Assembly: GCF_014656075.1 (NCBI RefSeq)
Contig: NZ_BNBS01000061.1
Coordinates: forward strand, 1-48,294
DNA length: 48,294 nt
Direction of reading: 5' to 3'
DNA from: Streptomyces hydrogenans
Lineage (GTDB): Bacteria > Actinomycetota > Actinomycetes > Streptomycetales > Streptomycetaceae
Shown here: in pieces, positions 8,477-16,559 of the stretch
Layout: every line of letters starts with the position of its first letter
Numbering within the stretch: position 1 is the stretch's first letter
Position numbers and translations under genes: made by a program
Notes under the pieces: model-generated
Databases searched by the model: none
What the model was told of the DNA's origin: nothing
The model's input: only the letters and a program-made list of their open reading frames with translations

Positions 8477-8815
8477 TCAGGCCGCGGCCTGAGGCTCAGC
8501 CGCTCCAGCGGCGCGGCGGTATTCGGCGTTGATGCGCTGGGCTTCCTCGAGCTGGTCCTCGAGGACGATGATCCGGCAGGCGGCCTCGATGGGGATGCCC
8601 TGGTCGACGAGTTCGCGGGCGCGGGCGGCGATGCGCAGCTGATAGCGGGAGTAGCGGCGGTGGCCGCCCTCGGAGCGCAGCGGGGTGATCAGACGGTGCT
8701 CACCCAGGGCCCGCAGGAAGGCGGGGGTGGTGCCGAGGGTTTCGGCGGCCCGGCCCATCGTGTAGGCGGGGTAGTCCTCGTCGTCGAGACGGCCGTAGGA
8801 GTCGTCTGCTGTCAT
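8477..8815 (-). CDS. MerR-family transcriptional regulator
   Basis: A 112-residue regulator with a MerR winged helix: PAYTMGRAAETLGTTPAFLR, then RALGEHRLITPLRSEGGHRR and YSRYQLRIAARARELVDQGI. A coiled coil follows (IIVLEDQLEEAQRINAEYRR). The usual C-terminal ligand pocket is absent, as in short MerR regulators common in Streptomyces. ATG 8815 is chosen because GAGAGG lies about 7 nt upstream; the frame extends further without a site. It is on the same strand as the cold-shock gene downstream, and the pairing suggests a regulatory link, which is inference. A truncated copy is at 4736-4862. Confidence 0.88.
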   Translation of the reverse strand: MTADDSYGRLDDEDYPAYTMGRAAETLGTTPAFLRALGEHRLITPLRSEGGHRRYSRYQLRIAARARELVDQGIPIEAACRIIVLEDQLEEAQRINAEYRRAAGAAEPQAAA

Positions 8816-8839
8816 CTGCACCTCTCTGTGGAACGTGGA

Positions 8840-8872
8840 GGGGCCCTGGTGCCGTACTGGCACCAGGGCCCC
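8840..8872. terminator. Strong hairpin upstream of the MerR gene
   Basis: A perfect 14-bp stem (8840-8853 with 8859-8872) with a 5-nt loop lies 25 nt upstream of the MerR start. It may be a terminator for a transcript entering from the right, or structure in the 5' leader. Confidence 0.5.
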
Positions 8873-9710
8873 GAAGGAACTTCTACACCACATGCCGGCC
8901 CTGATACTGCGCCGGCCTTCTGTGTCCGCGTACCCGACCCAGTTGCTGTCGGGCGTGCGGGGATCGCGGTTGCTTGACCGGAGACCACCTCACTATCGAT
9001 GTCCTGCGGTACCCGGACTCAAGACTTCGGTCCGGGCGATCCTGATGGTGCTTCGTTCCTCCGTTCATCCCTCGGTGATCAACTACCTACCATCGGGGTA
9101 CTGCGTACTGCTGGTGATGCGAACTGCTCAGCGGCCTGTGACAGCGCCACTGTCCGGCAGCCGGCCCCGTCGCCCGTCCTGCGTCTGCTCTGGCTTGGAA
9201 TCCCACTGCCGAACCTCCCGGTGCGCGCGCCCGCAGCCGACGCCTTCACCAGGGATACCGCTCCATTACCTCACTGCTGGGAACTGCGCACTCACGGGTA
9301 CCGCACATACCATGACCGCGGTCCCGCGTGGCGGCCCCTGATCACTGCGGGCCACCCGGTCCGGCTGCCAGTCCCGTCGCCGTCCTGCAACAACCCTGGC
9401 TTCGAAACTCCGCCGCCGCACCGTCCTGCGGACTGCAACTACCTGTACTGCGGGTACTGCTTGCCGGCAGTTCGTCTCTGCCAGGCCCTGCTGTCCTTCT
9501 CGGCTACGGAAGAAACCATAGCGACGCCACTACCCAATGTCTACTCTGACCAATGTAGATTTTCGTGTGCTCGGCAGCGAGGTAATCGGCTTCGGACAGT
9601 GACGCAGGTCGGGCGCAGAGCGGTCGCGCCTGGTTGCCAGCCGCTTCGGGGGGCAGATGCGGCGGGCGGGGAGGAACGGGCATGCGTGATCGGCTGACCA
9701 GAGGAATCCG
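8873..9710. other. Gene-free stretch with degenerate internal repeats
   Basis: About 840 nt with no convincing gene. Three loosely similar blocks near 9080, 9265 and 9436 each carry an ACTACCT or ATTACCT motif followed by repeated TACTGCG/AACTGC words. A longer similarity links about 9150-9200 (CCGGCAGCCGGCCCCGTCGC) with about 9360-9410 (CCGGCTGCCAGTCCCGTCGC). Confidence 0.4.
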
Positions 9711-10100
9711 ATGGAAACGATGAGCGTCGACATCGCGATCGACCACCCTGGGGGTTCCATCGCCTGGGCGCGTGACAGGGCCCGGTCCTTCCTCGACGGG
9801 CTCATGCCGACGCTCGCGTCCGAGGCCGCCGACACCGTGGTCCTGGTGGTCTCGGAACTCGTCACCAATGCCCTGCGGCACGGCGGCGGCACCTGCAGCC
9901 TGGACCTGGCCGCCTGTCCGGACGGCATCGAGGTGGCCGTGCACGACCCCAGCCCCCATGCCCCACGCATGCGGACCCCCGACTTCGACGGCGGAACTGG
10001 AGGCTTCGGGTGGCCCATGGTCAACCGGCTCGCCACAGCGACCTCGGTGGCTTCCCGTACTTCTGGGGGAACGACCGTAAGCGCCTCCTTCCCGCGGTAG
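9711..10100 (+). CDS. RsbW-like anti-sigma-type ATP-binding protein
   Basis: A 129-residue GHKL/HATPase_c protein of the kind abundant in Streptomyces. The N-box is VVSELVTNALRHGGG, where Glu and Asn coordinate Mg-ATP. The G-box region is GGTGGFGWPMVNRLA. The family includes anti-sigma kinases RsbW and SpoIIAB; most Streptomyces copies are orphans of unknown partner. The ATG at 9711 has GAGGA 5 nt upstream; an ATG at 9720 is also possible. No sigma factor or anti-anti-sigma gene is adjacent, so its target cannot be deduced. Confidence 0.85.
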   Translation: METMSVDIAIDHPGGSIAWARDRARSFLDGLMPTLASEAADTVVLVVSELVTNALRHGGGTCSLDLAACPDGIEVAVHDPSPHAPRMRTPDFDGGTGGFGWPMVNRLATATSVASRTSGGTTVSASFPR

Positions 10101-10118
10101 ACCACCCTCTCTCTTCTG

Positions 10119-10552
10119 GTGCAGCCCGGTGCAGGGACCAGCGTCAGTGCGGCGCAGCCGGGAGGGCGACGAAGGCGTCGGGGCCGGCGATGGGCGGGGG
10201 AGCCGTGCGTGCGCCGGCCAGGTGTCGATGGGCCCGACCGGGGGTGGAATCGATACCAACCATGCTCCAGTCGATCCTGCCTTCGGCGTCAGCGTGCGCT
10301 AGGAGCGAGCGCAGGATCTCATCCCGAGTGCCGTCTCCCGATCAGCGTCGGTGACGCTCATAGACGGTCTTCGACGGCCCATACTGCGAAGGCACGTGGC
10401 GCCAGGGCGTACCTGTGCGCAGGCGGAAGAGGATTCCGTTGATCACTGTGCGGTGGACGCTTCACCGTCCGACCGGCCGTTCGTCACCGGGTAGCGGCGG
10501 CGCGAGCCGTGCCCACTCGGCATGCGTCAGATCGCCCCGCCCGACCTCGGGC
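10119..10552 (-). pseudogene. Decayed IS5-family transposase, N-terminal part
   Basis: Minus-strand translation shows DLTHAEWARLAPPLPGDERP, a stop, SVHRTVINGILFRLRTGTPW, then RHVPSQYGPSKTVYERHRR, another stop and RIDWSMVGIDSTPGRAHR. This is the start and first catalytic Asp region of an IS5-type transposase with several in-frame stops. The remainder is missing. The next element (from 10553) was apparently inserted at its 5' end. Confidence 0.7.
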
Positions 10553-11436
10553 ACAGTGAGCATTTTCAGCGTTGACGCTCCAGGGTGAGGATGGCTGCGG
10601 CGATGGCGGTCATGCGGTTGGGGCTGCAGCGGGCTTTGCGGAGGATGCGCCAGGTCTTCAGTCTTGCGATGCTGCGTTCGACCGGTGCTCGTGCCGCTGA
10701 CAGGGCCCGGTTGACCGTTCGCTGGGTTGTGGTGAGGTCCCGGCCGGGGAGCCGTCTGATGGGTGTGGTCACCCAGGGGCCGGCGCCGATGTAGGCGCGG
10801 TCGGCGAGGACGGGGATGCCCTGGCGTTCGCAGATCCGGATGATGCGGTGGGCGCGGGCCGCGGTCAGGTCATGGGTACGGCCGGGCAGCGCGGGCGAGA
10901 TCCACAGCAGGTTGCCCGCGGGATCGGCTACGACCTGCATGTTCACGCCGTGACGGCGGTGCTTCTGGGAGAAGTCGGCCCGGCTGTCGCCGACGCGGTC
11001 GCACTCCGCGAGCGTCCCGTCGAGCAGGACGTAGTCAGGGTCCGTCTCGCGCAGGGCCCGCAGCAGGCCGGGCGCCTTGCGGGACAGATGCTCGACGACG
11101 GCCGTGACGTAGGCGTGGGCGGTGCCGACGGATATGCCGAAGCCGGCGGCGATCTGCGTGAGCGTGTCGTGGCGGCGAAGGTAGACCAGGCCGACCAGAG
11201 CCCGCTGGTGGGGCGGGAGCTTGCAGCGGCGGTCACCCTCACGGGTGACGATGAGCATGGATACCCACTCGACCAGGGCGTGGGGCAGGTCGAGTGCGGC
11301 AGGATGGGGAACCAACGAGGCTCCTGCGCGGATGAGTTGAGACGTCGAACACCTCTCTCAACGGCACAGGAGCCTCGTGCGTTGTGGGACGTCTGCCCGT
11401 CACCCGGTCAGTGGCCGCTCTGAAAGAGCTCAGTGT
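10553..11436. mobile_element. IS5-type insertion sequence
   Basis: An element of about 0.88 kb. The left end (CAGTGAGCATTTTCAG, 10554-10569) and the right end read on the minus strand (CACTGAGCTCTTTCAG) match at 13 of 16 positions. It carries one intact transposase gene. A second dyad lies near its right end: CGAGGCTCCTG at about 11316-11326 pairs with CAGGAGCCTCG at about 11366-11376, with a smaller GTTGAG/CTCAAC stem inside, just upstream of the transposase start. Confidence 0.65.
10566..11315 (-). CDS. IS5-family transposase (DDE_Tnp_4 type)
   Basis: A 249-residue transposase that looks intact. It has an N-terminal helix-turn-helix (LPPHQRALVGLVYLRRHDTL, then TQIAAGFGISVGTAHAYV) and a DDE core: DPDYVLLDGTLAECDRVGDS (first Asp), GIPVLADRAYIGAGPWV (second Asp) and RAPVERSIARLKTWRIL (Glu). 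This is the Harbinger-like branch of IS5. The start is a weak TTG at 11315, so translation may begin at a downstream GTG. All catalytic residues are present and it fills its insertion sequence, so it may be mobile. Confidence 0.85.
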   Translation of the reverse strand: MVPHPAALDLPHALVEWVSMLIVTREGDRRCKLPPHQRALVGLVYLRRHDTLTQIAAGFGISVGTAHAYVTAVVEHLSRKAPGLLRALRETDPDYVLLDGTLAECDRVGDSRADFSQKHRRHGVNMQVVADPAGNLLWISPALPGRTHDLTAARAHRIIRICERQGIPVLADRAYIGAGPWVTTPIRRLPGRDLTTTQRTVNRALSAARAPVERSIARLKTWRILRKARCSPNRMTAIAAAILTLERQR

Positions 11437-11464
11437 CTCCCCTCCCAGAGGTCGGATCGGACGG

Positions 11465-11854
11465 TTACGCCGTGATCCGCCGGGCGTACACCTCGATCTC
11501 GATTTTCATGCGGGGATCGGCGAGGCCGCACATGAGCATGGTGGCAGCCGGCCGGACCTCGCCGAACGCGCGACGCAGCGTCGGCCAGCAGAGCTCGAAG
11601 TCGGTCCGGTCAGGAAGCAGGTAGCGCACCCGTACTACGTTGGCGAAGGTGCACTCAGCTTCGGTCAGGGCGGCCTCGATGTTGCGCAGGCACTGCTCGG
11701 CCTGCTCCACCACGTCGTCGGAGATCGTCATGGTGGTGTAGTCGAATCCGGTCGTGCCGGACACATGAACCCAGTCGCCGTCGATCACCGCGCGGGCATA
11801 GCCGATCTGTTCCTCGAACGTCGAGCCGCTGAGGAGGGAACGTCGCTCTGTCAT
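11465..11854 (-). CDS. RidA/YjgF family protein
   Basis: A 129-residue member of the RidA (YjgF/YER057c/UK114) family of trimeric enamine/imine deaminases, which clear reactive intermediates formed by PLP enzymes. Diagnostic parts are IGYARAVIDGDWVHVSGTTG, the central EQAEQCLRNIEAALTEAECT, and the C-terminal ADPRMKIEIEVYARR with the family's acidic residue. It is transcribed away from a LysR regulator across a 72-nt gap (to the ATG at 11927), so it is the likely target of that regulator. The substrate is unknown. Many members outside the RidA core have other roles. Confidence 0.9.
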   Translation of the reverse strand: MTERRSLLSGSTFEEQIGYARAVIDGDWVHVSGTTGFDYTTMTISDDVVEQAEQCLRNIEAALTEAECTFANVVRVRYLLPDRTDFELCWPTLRRAFGEVRPAATMLMCGLADPRMKIEIEVYARRITA

Positions 11855-11926
11855 GCGCCGAACGCTAAGTGACCAGCACTGATACGTCTAATATGCCTTC
11901 AGGTGCGGAGTGATATCTCTAAGCGT
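11855..11926. promoter_or_regulatory. Divergent promoter region of ridA-like and lysR genes
   Basis: The shared intergenic region is locally AT-rich (ACTGATACGTCTAATATGCC). It contains T-N11-A spaced positions of the type bound by LysR proteins. The exact site cannot be fixed by eye. Confidence 0.45.
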
Positions 11927-12835
11927 ATGGAGCGTCCTGAACTTCCCCTGCCGCAGCTGCACGCCTTCGTCGTGCTCGCCGAGGAACTCCACTTCGGCCG
12001 CGCGGCCACTCGTCTGGGCATCGCCCAGCCGCCGCTGAGTCAGCAGATCCGCCGCTTGGAGGGCAAAGTCGGCTACGACCTGTTCAGCCGCGAACCCGGG
12101 CGCATCGGCCTCACCCCGGCGGGCCGAGAACTTCTCCCCGCCGCCCGGCACGCCCTCACCCATCTCGCACTGGGCCTGACCGCAGCTCGAGAAGTCGGCA
12201 GCGGCAGGGCCGGCCGCCTGCGGATCGGCTTTGCCGCCTCCCTCGCTCTCACCGTCCTTCCCAGCTTGCTGCGAACCTTCCGGGAACGGTTTCCCGCTGT
12301 GGATCTGGACATCCAGGAGATGACCACCACGCCGCAACTGGCCGCTCTGCGTGAAAGGACGATCGACATCGGCCTGTTGCGGGAGCCGCCTGCCCATGAC
12401 GCTGAGCTCGGATTCGAGACCGTGCTGATGGAACCGTTCGTGGCCGTCCTGCCCGCCTCTCATCTCCTCGCGGGACAACGAGCCGTCCGGGTCGAGCAGC
12501 TGGCGGACTGCCCCTTCGTACTCCTGCCTCGTGCCGTCGGCCCGCCGCTGTACGACCAGATCACCGGTCTTTGCATCGCTGCGGGTTTCACCCCCCAAGT
12601 GACCCAACACGCTGTGGAATGGCAGACCATATGTGCCTTGGTGGGAACCGGCCTCGGCGTGTCACTGGCCCCGGAAAGCATCCGCCGGATCCGCCTCAAA
12701 GGCGTCGCTTTCCGCAGGATCGAGCCCAGTACTGTGCGCACGCGAGTTGCCGTCGCCTGGCGCAAGAACGACCCAAGTCCCCTGGTCCCCGGCATCTTGG
12801 CCGCCCTCAACCAAGGTCCGCCGGGCAGGCCCTAG
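11927..12835 (+). CDS. LysR-family transcriptional regulator
   Basis: A 302-residue LysR regulator. The N-terminal winged helix reads PLPQLHAFVVLAEELHFGRA, then ATRLGIAQPPLSQQIRRLEG. A linker helix and the periplasmic-binding-protein-like co-inducer domain follow (RLRIGFAASLALTVLPSLLR onward, ending VAVAWRKNDPSPLVPGILAA). It probably controls the divergent RidA-type gene in response to a small effector. ATG 11927 starts MERPELPLPQLH, the usual family beginning; an in-frame GTG at 11903 would add eight residues. Confidence 0.92.
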   Translation: MERPELPLPQLHAFVVLAEELHFGRAATRLGIAQPPLSQQIRRLEGKVGYDLFSREPGRIGLTPAGRELLPAARHALTHLALGLTAAREVGSGRAGRLRIGFAASLALTVLPSLLRTFRERFPAVDLDIQEMTTTPQLAALRERTIDIGLLREPPAHDAELGFETVLMEPFVAVLPASHLLAGQRAVRVEQLADCPFVLLPRAVGPPLYDQITGLCIAAGFTPQVTQHAVEWQTICALVGTGLGVSLAPESIRRIRLKGVAFRRIEPSTVRTRVAVAWRKNDPSPLVPGILAALNQGPPGRP

Positions 12836-13036
12836 ACGTCCACGTCGATGCTCCTCGCCTGGTCCCGCCCATCGACAAGGGCGTCGTCCCCTGACGTAAG
12901 GACCGTAGGGGGCCGGCCCCGGGACGCCCGGGGCAACCCTTCGGCCGATGTTCATTCCGCGGCCTCCCATGATCAGGGGTCTGTCTGGTTGCGCGCCTGG
13001 CCCTCTGTTGTGTGCCAGGGGTGGAGAATCGTTCCA

Positions 13037-13384
13037 ATGACCTATGCGGATGATTATTGGACGTCCTCCGGCCTCGACGCGCAGGCGGGCAGCGGCAAGC
13101 GCAGGGCTGCACCACGCCTCCCGGAACAAGCAAGGCATGAGTTCCTCCGCGGACCGGCACACGCCCGGGTTCAGACCTCTGCGGAAGCGGTGGATCCGGG
13201 CACCCCCCTGTACGAGCGGCTCGCCGAGGAATGGGCTGGTCGGGGCGCCACCGTGCCCTGCTGTCCCGACCCGCTGTGGCAGCGTCTGGCTTCTTTCGAA
13301 CACCTCAGACAGGAGACGGACCGCACCTTGCGCCGGCTCCACCTGGCAAGTGAGCCCGGCGCTCGACCCCCGAACCATTTCTGA
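13037..13384 (+). CDS. Hypothetical protein
   Basis: A 115-residue protein starting MTYADDYWTSSGLDAQAGSG with GGAG 10 nt before the ATG. The second half (TPLYERLAEEWAGRGATVPC, then PDPLWQRLASFEHLRQETDR) is helical and charged and resembles small Streptomyces proteins of unknown function. It ends at a very strong bidirectional terminator. No catalytic or binding motif is seen. Confidence 0.6.
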   Translation: MTYADDYWTSSGLDAQAGSGKRRAAPRLPEQARHEFLRGPAHARVQTSAEAVDPGTPLYERLAEEWAGRGATVPCCPDPLWQRLASFEHLRQETDRTLRRLHLASEPGARPPNHF

Positions 13385-13391
13385 AACCCCT

Positions 13392-13441
13392 GCCACGAGG
13401 GGGCCTGATCGGCACATGTGCCGATCAGGCCCCCTCGTGGC
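13392..13441. terminator. 50-nt perfect palindrome, bidirectional terminator
   Basis: Positions 13392-13441 form an uninterrupted palindrome with 25 complementary pairs, centred on GGCACATGTGCC. It lies exactly between converging genes (stop at 13384 and minus-strand stop at 13470), so it most likely terminates both. Confidence 0.85.
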
Positions 13442-13469
13442 GCCGCTGCCGCCACCTGCTGATCCCCGG

Positions 13470-13778
13470 TCAGGCGGCTGGAGAGCCGAGCACCGCGGAA
13501 GCATGCCGGCGGGGGTCGAGGCCGCGGACGGGTGCGGTGTTCTGGGGGAGGTTGCGGCAGGTGAAGCCGAGCTTGGCCATGGCGCGGAGGACCTCACCAG
13601 CGGTGAAGTCGCGGCGGTCCTGGCCGGTGATGACCTGGCCGACCTGCTTGGCGGGGTAGGTGCGGCGGCCGATGATCACGCACTCGCCGACGGCCGGCTC
13701 GGGCTTGACGCCCCGCATGGACTGCAGGACGCCGCTCTTGGTGAGGTCGAAGGGGAAGCGGGCGATGACACAGCGCAT
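13470..13778 (-). CDS. Conserved hypothetical protein of Streptomyces
   Basis: A 102-residue protein: MRCVIARFPFDLTKSGVLQS, then MRGVKPEPAVGECVIIGRRT and YPAKQVGQVITGQDRRDFTA. I recognise the type as a widespread conserved Streptomyces protein without an assigned function. The first part looks like a compact beta/alpha fold and the tail is variable. It follows the CBS-domain gene on the same strand at 48 nt and may share a transcript with the CBS and helicase genes of the cold-shock cluster. Confidence 0.75.
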   Translation of the reverse strand: MRCVIARFPFDLTKSGVLQSMRGVKPEPAVGECVIIGRRTYPAKQVGQVITGQDRRDFTAGEVLRAMAKLGFTCRNLPQNTAPVRGLDPRRHASAVLGSPAA

Positions 13779-13826
13779 GATGCCTCACAGGAAGAAGGAG
13801 GGGCGGTTCAGCCGTGGCGAGGCGGT

Positions 13827-14231
13827 TCAGCGAGCCAGAGCGAGGACGCCCAGGGCGCAGCCTTGTTCGTCGATGACGGGCAGCGCGTCGAGCCGGCGGT
13901 GGCGCATCGCGTGTTCGGCCTCGGCCGTCGGGGTCAGGGGCGAGGTGAACAGCCCCCGGTCGCCGGGTACGGCGCGCAACCGGAACCGGTCGTCGTAGGC
14001 GGCGCTGTCGCAGACGGCGATGAGCTGGGCCCGGGTGACCAGCCCGGTGCACAGGCCGTCCTCGTCGCAGACGAGGAGATGCCCGGTGCGCGCGCCGGCC
14101 ATCACGGCCAGGGCCACTTCGACCGTCATGTCGTCGCAGACCTGCGGTCCGGCCACATCCATGACCTCGTTGACCGTCTGAGGTCCGCAACTGGTGCTCG
14201 ACGAGCCGGGCTGCATTCGGATCAGCGTCAC
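13827..14231 (-). CDS. CBS-domain protein
   Basis: A 134-residue protein made of a tandem CBS pair (Bateman module), which usually binds adenosyl ligands such as AMP, ATP or SAM. CBS1 is VNEVMDVAGPQVCDDMTVEV through GHLLVCDEDGLCTGLVTRAQ. CBS2 is LFTSPLTPTAEAEHAMRHRR through LDALPVIDEQGCALGVLALA. The GTG at 14231 is preceded by AGGAGG 6 nt away. It begins 47 nt after the stop of the helicase gene on the same strand. It has no catalytic domain, so a regulatory, ligand-sensing role is likely. Confidence 0.85.
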   Translation of the reverse strand: MTLIRMQPGSSSTSCGPQTVNEVMDVAGPQVCDDMTVEVALAVMAGARTGHLLVCDEDGLCTGLVTRAQLIAVCDSAAYDDRFRLRAVPGDRGLFTSPLTPTAEAEHAMRHRRLDALPVIDEQGCALGVLALAR

Positions 14232-14277
14232 AATATGCCTCCTGCGGAGATGGGCGAATTTCCGGATCACATGGTTC

Positions 14278-15798
14278 TCAGGCCGCCGTCGCGGGGGAGG
14301 CGGGCCGACGGGCGCCGGCCCGCCGGGCGGCCGAGGCGGAGCCACGCCGACCACGGGACGAGGATGTGCTGCGCTTGGAGCGCTCGGGCGCCGGTGCCGT
14401 GATGGTGACCGGGATGCCGGAGGGGGCTTGGGCGCCGGTGATCCGGATCAGCGCTGCCTCACCCGAGCGGACCTGGTTGGTCTCGGGCACGATGCCCGCG
14501 TCCTGCATGAGGCGGTTCATGCCACGGCGCTGCTGGGGCGTGACGAGGGTGACGACGCTGCCGGACTCGCCTGCACGCGCGGTGCGGCCGCCGCGGTGGA
14601 GGTAGTCCTTGTGGTCGGTGGGCGGGTCCACGTTGACGACGAGGTCGAGCTGGTCGACGTGGATTCCGCGGGCCGCCACGTTCGTGGCGACCAGCACGGT
14701 GACGTGTCCGGCCTTGAACCAGGCCAGGGTGCGGGTGCGCTGCGACTGCGTCTTCCCGCCGTGCAGGGCCGCGGCCCGCACGCCGCTGCGAAGGAGGTCC
14801 TCGGTGAGCCGGTCCACGGCGTGCTTGGTGTCCAGGAACATGATCACCCGGCCGTCACGCGCCGCGATCTCGGTGGTCAGCCGCTGCTTGTCGGCGCCCT
14901 GCACGTGCAGGACGTGGTGCTCCATCGTCGTGACCGCGCCCTGGGAGGGGTCGACGGAGTGGACGACGGGGTCGGTGAGGTAGCGGCGGACCAGGAGGTC
15001 GACGTTGCGGTCCAGGGTCGCGGAGAACAGCATCCGCTGGCCCTCCGGGCGGACCTGGTTCAGCAGCGCGGTGACCTGGGGCATGAAGCCCATGTCGGCC
15101 ATCTGGTCGGCCTCGTCCAGGACGGTGATCCCGACCTGGTTCAGCCGGCAGTCGCCGCGGTCGATGAGGTCCTTGAGGCGGCCGGGGGTGGCCACGACGA
15201 CCTCGACGCCGCTCCGCAGCGCGTTCGCCTGCCGGCCGATCGGCATCCCGCCGACGACGGTGGCCAGGCGCAGCTTCACGGCGCGGGCGTAGGGGGTGAG
15301 GGCGTCGGTGACCTGCTGCGCGAGTTCCCGTGTGGGGACCAGGACGAGTGCGAGCGGCTGACGGGGCTCGGCGCGCTGTCCTGCGGTGCGGGCGAGCAGG
15401 GCCAGGCCGAAGGCGAGGGTCTTGCCGGAGCCGGTCCGGCCGCGGCCCAGGACGTCACGGCCGGCCAGGGAGTTCGGCAGCGTCGCGCCCTGGATGGGGA
15501 AGGGGACGGCCACGCCCTGCGTGGTGAGCGCGGCCAGCAGGTTCTTCGGCATATCGAGATCGGCGAACGCCTCGACGGCGGGCAGCGCCGGAGTGATCGT
15601 CTTCGGCAGGGCGAACTCGCCCTGCACCGGGGCGGGCCGTCGGCCCTGACCCCCCGGGCGGCGGGGAGCACCCGAACGGCTCGGGGCGGACGACGCACCG
15701 AAGCGACTGCCCCGGGTCGAACCGGAGGCGGAGCCGAAAGCGGGAGCGCCGTTGCGGCGGGTGCGGGAAGAGCGGCCGTTCGTACGTGTGGGGTTCAT
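14278..15798 (-). CDS. DEAD-box RNA helicase
   Basis: A 506-residue ATP-dependent RNA helicase. Motifs in order: Q-motif PFPIQGATLP, Walker A GRGRTGSGKT, PTREL, GG, TPGR, the box VLDEAD, SAT, then FLDTKHAVDRL, VATNVAARGIHV and HRGGRTARAG. Both ends carry Arg/Gly/Ser-rich tails (SRFGASSAPSRSGAPRRPGG at the N-terminus) typical of RNA binding. It unwinds structured RNA, probably in ribosome assembly or cold adaptation. A cold-shock gene lies 309 nt upstream on the same strand, an arrangement known in Streptomyces (the cold-shock/DEAD-box pair). A CBS protein follows. Confidence 0.95.
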   Translation of the reverse strand: MNPTRTNGRSSRTRRNGAPAFGSASGSTRGSRFGASSAPSRSGAPRRPGGQGRRPAPVQGEFALPKTITPALPAVEAFADLDMPKNLLAALTTQGVAVPFPIQGATLPNSLAGRDVLGRGRTGSGKTLAFGLALLARTAGQRAEPRQPLALVLVPTRELAQQVTDALTPYARAVKLRLATVVGGMPIGRQANALRSGVEVVVATPGRLKDLIDRGDCRLNQVGITVLDEADQMADMGFMPQVTALLNQVRPEGQRMLFSATLDRNVDLLVRRYLTDPVVHSVDPSQGAVTTMEHHVLHVQGADKQRLTTEIAARDGRVIMFLDTKHAVDRLTEDLLRSGVRAAALHGGKTQSQRTRTLAWFKAGHVTVLVATNVAARGIHVDQLDLVVNVDPPTDHKDYLHRGGRTARAGESGSVVTLVTPQQRRGMNRLMQDAGIVPETNQVRSGEAALIRITGAQAPSGIPVTITAPAPERSKRSTSSSRGRRGSASAARRAGARRPASPATAA

Positions 15799-16051
15799 TC
15801 AGAACCTTCCTTGATACGGCACGTCTCAAGGAGGTCCGCAGCGTAAGGACAGTATGCGGAATCACAGATACGGGCCGAATTTAATTCGAGAAACGAAAGC
15901 GAACGTGGCGCACGGAAAACTGGTGGCGACGTGACTGAAAAGGGAATGCGCGCGGAATTTGACCCGGGGCATCGAGTAGTACGGTTCCGTAGAGGGCGCG
16001 CGTACCTTGAGGTGGCTTTCCGGCAGGATGGGTCTCTGTGAAAACGTATGG

Positions 16052-16089
16052 AGCTGGGGCCCGCACCCCGAAGGATGCGGGCCCCAGCT
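16052..16089 (-). terminator. Terminator of the cold-shock gene
   Basis: A perfect 14-bp stem (16052-16065 with 16076-16089) with a 10-nt loop lies 18 nt after the cold-shock stop codon. Transcription into the helicase gene would need read-through or its own promoter. Confidence 0.8.
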
Positions 16090-16107
16090 GCAAGATGCGC
16101 GTCAGTG

Positions 16108-16311
16108 TCAGACGGTGACGATGTTCTCGGCCGTCGGGCCCTTCTGGCCCTGCGCGATGTCGAAGGTGACCTTCTGGCCTTCCTGCAGCTCGCGGAAGCC
16201 CTGGGCGGCGATGTTCGAGAAGTGGGCGAACACGTCAGCGCCGCCACCGTCCTGCTCGATGAAGCCGAAACCCTTTTCCGCGTTGAACCACTTCACGGTG
16301 CCAGTAGCCAT
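16108..16311 (-). CDS. Cold-shock domain protein (CspA family), second copy
   Basis: A 67-residue cold-shock protein opening MATGTVKWFNAEKGFGFIEQ, with DVFAHFSNIAAQGFRELQEG and a GQKGPTAENIVTV end. The RNP1 (KGFGFIEQD) and RNP2 (DVFAHF) motifs are intact. It is close in sequence to the protein at 8027-8230, and the two differ mainly around the loop after RNP2. The start at 16311 is the conserved MATGTVKWF. It probably has an AT-rich promoter and leader to its right, and it heads the cluster with the DEAD-box helicase. Confidence 0.95.
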   Translation of the reverse strand: MATGTVKWFNAEKGFGFIEQDGGGADVFAHFSNIAAQGFRELQEGQKVTFDIAQGQKGPTAENIVTV

Positions 16312-16444
16312 GTCGTATCTCCTTGGGGCAGTACAGCGGCACCCGTACCTTACGGACGCCGTGTCGCCGCGATGATGCCCTGCCCGGAAAATACCGGAAA
16401 TATAAAGAGCTTCCGAGCGGCGTGCGGCCGACGGGAGCACTCGA

Positions 16445-16464
16445 AGTTTTTGGGTACCAAAACT
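16445..16464. promoter_or_regulatory. AT-rich dyad upstream of the cold-shock gene
   Basis: AGTTTTTGGGTACCAAAACT is a near-perfect inverted repeat about 135 nt upstream of the cold-shock start, in an unusually AT-rich segment (16380-16520). It could be a regulator site or a leader hairpin. Confidence 0.4.
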
Positions 16465-16559
16465 GCAACTGAGATAGACAGTAGCACGTCCTCGTAGTCT
16501 TCGGGTGCGGAATATTTCTCCCGGGTGGCGCTGGCAAAAACCCTCTCCGCGAGGGACGT

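Noticed and set aside
8999..9697. A 232-codon plus-strand open frame between the MerR and ATPase genes
   Set aside because: No Streptomyces codon bias at third positions, no ribosome-binding site, and the region consists of degenerate repeats.
14194..15846. Plus-strand open frame of 550 codons across the helicase
   Set aside because: Antisense shadow of the DEAD-box gene, whose minus-strand motifs are complete.
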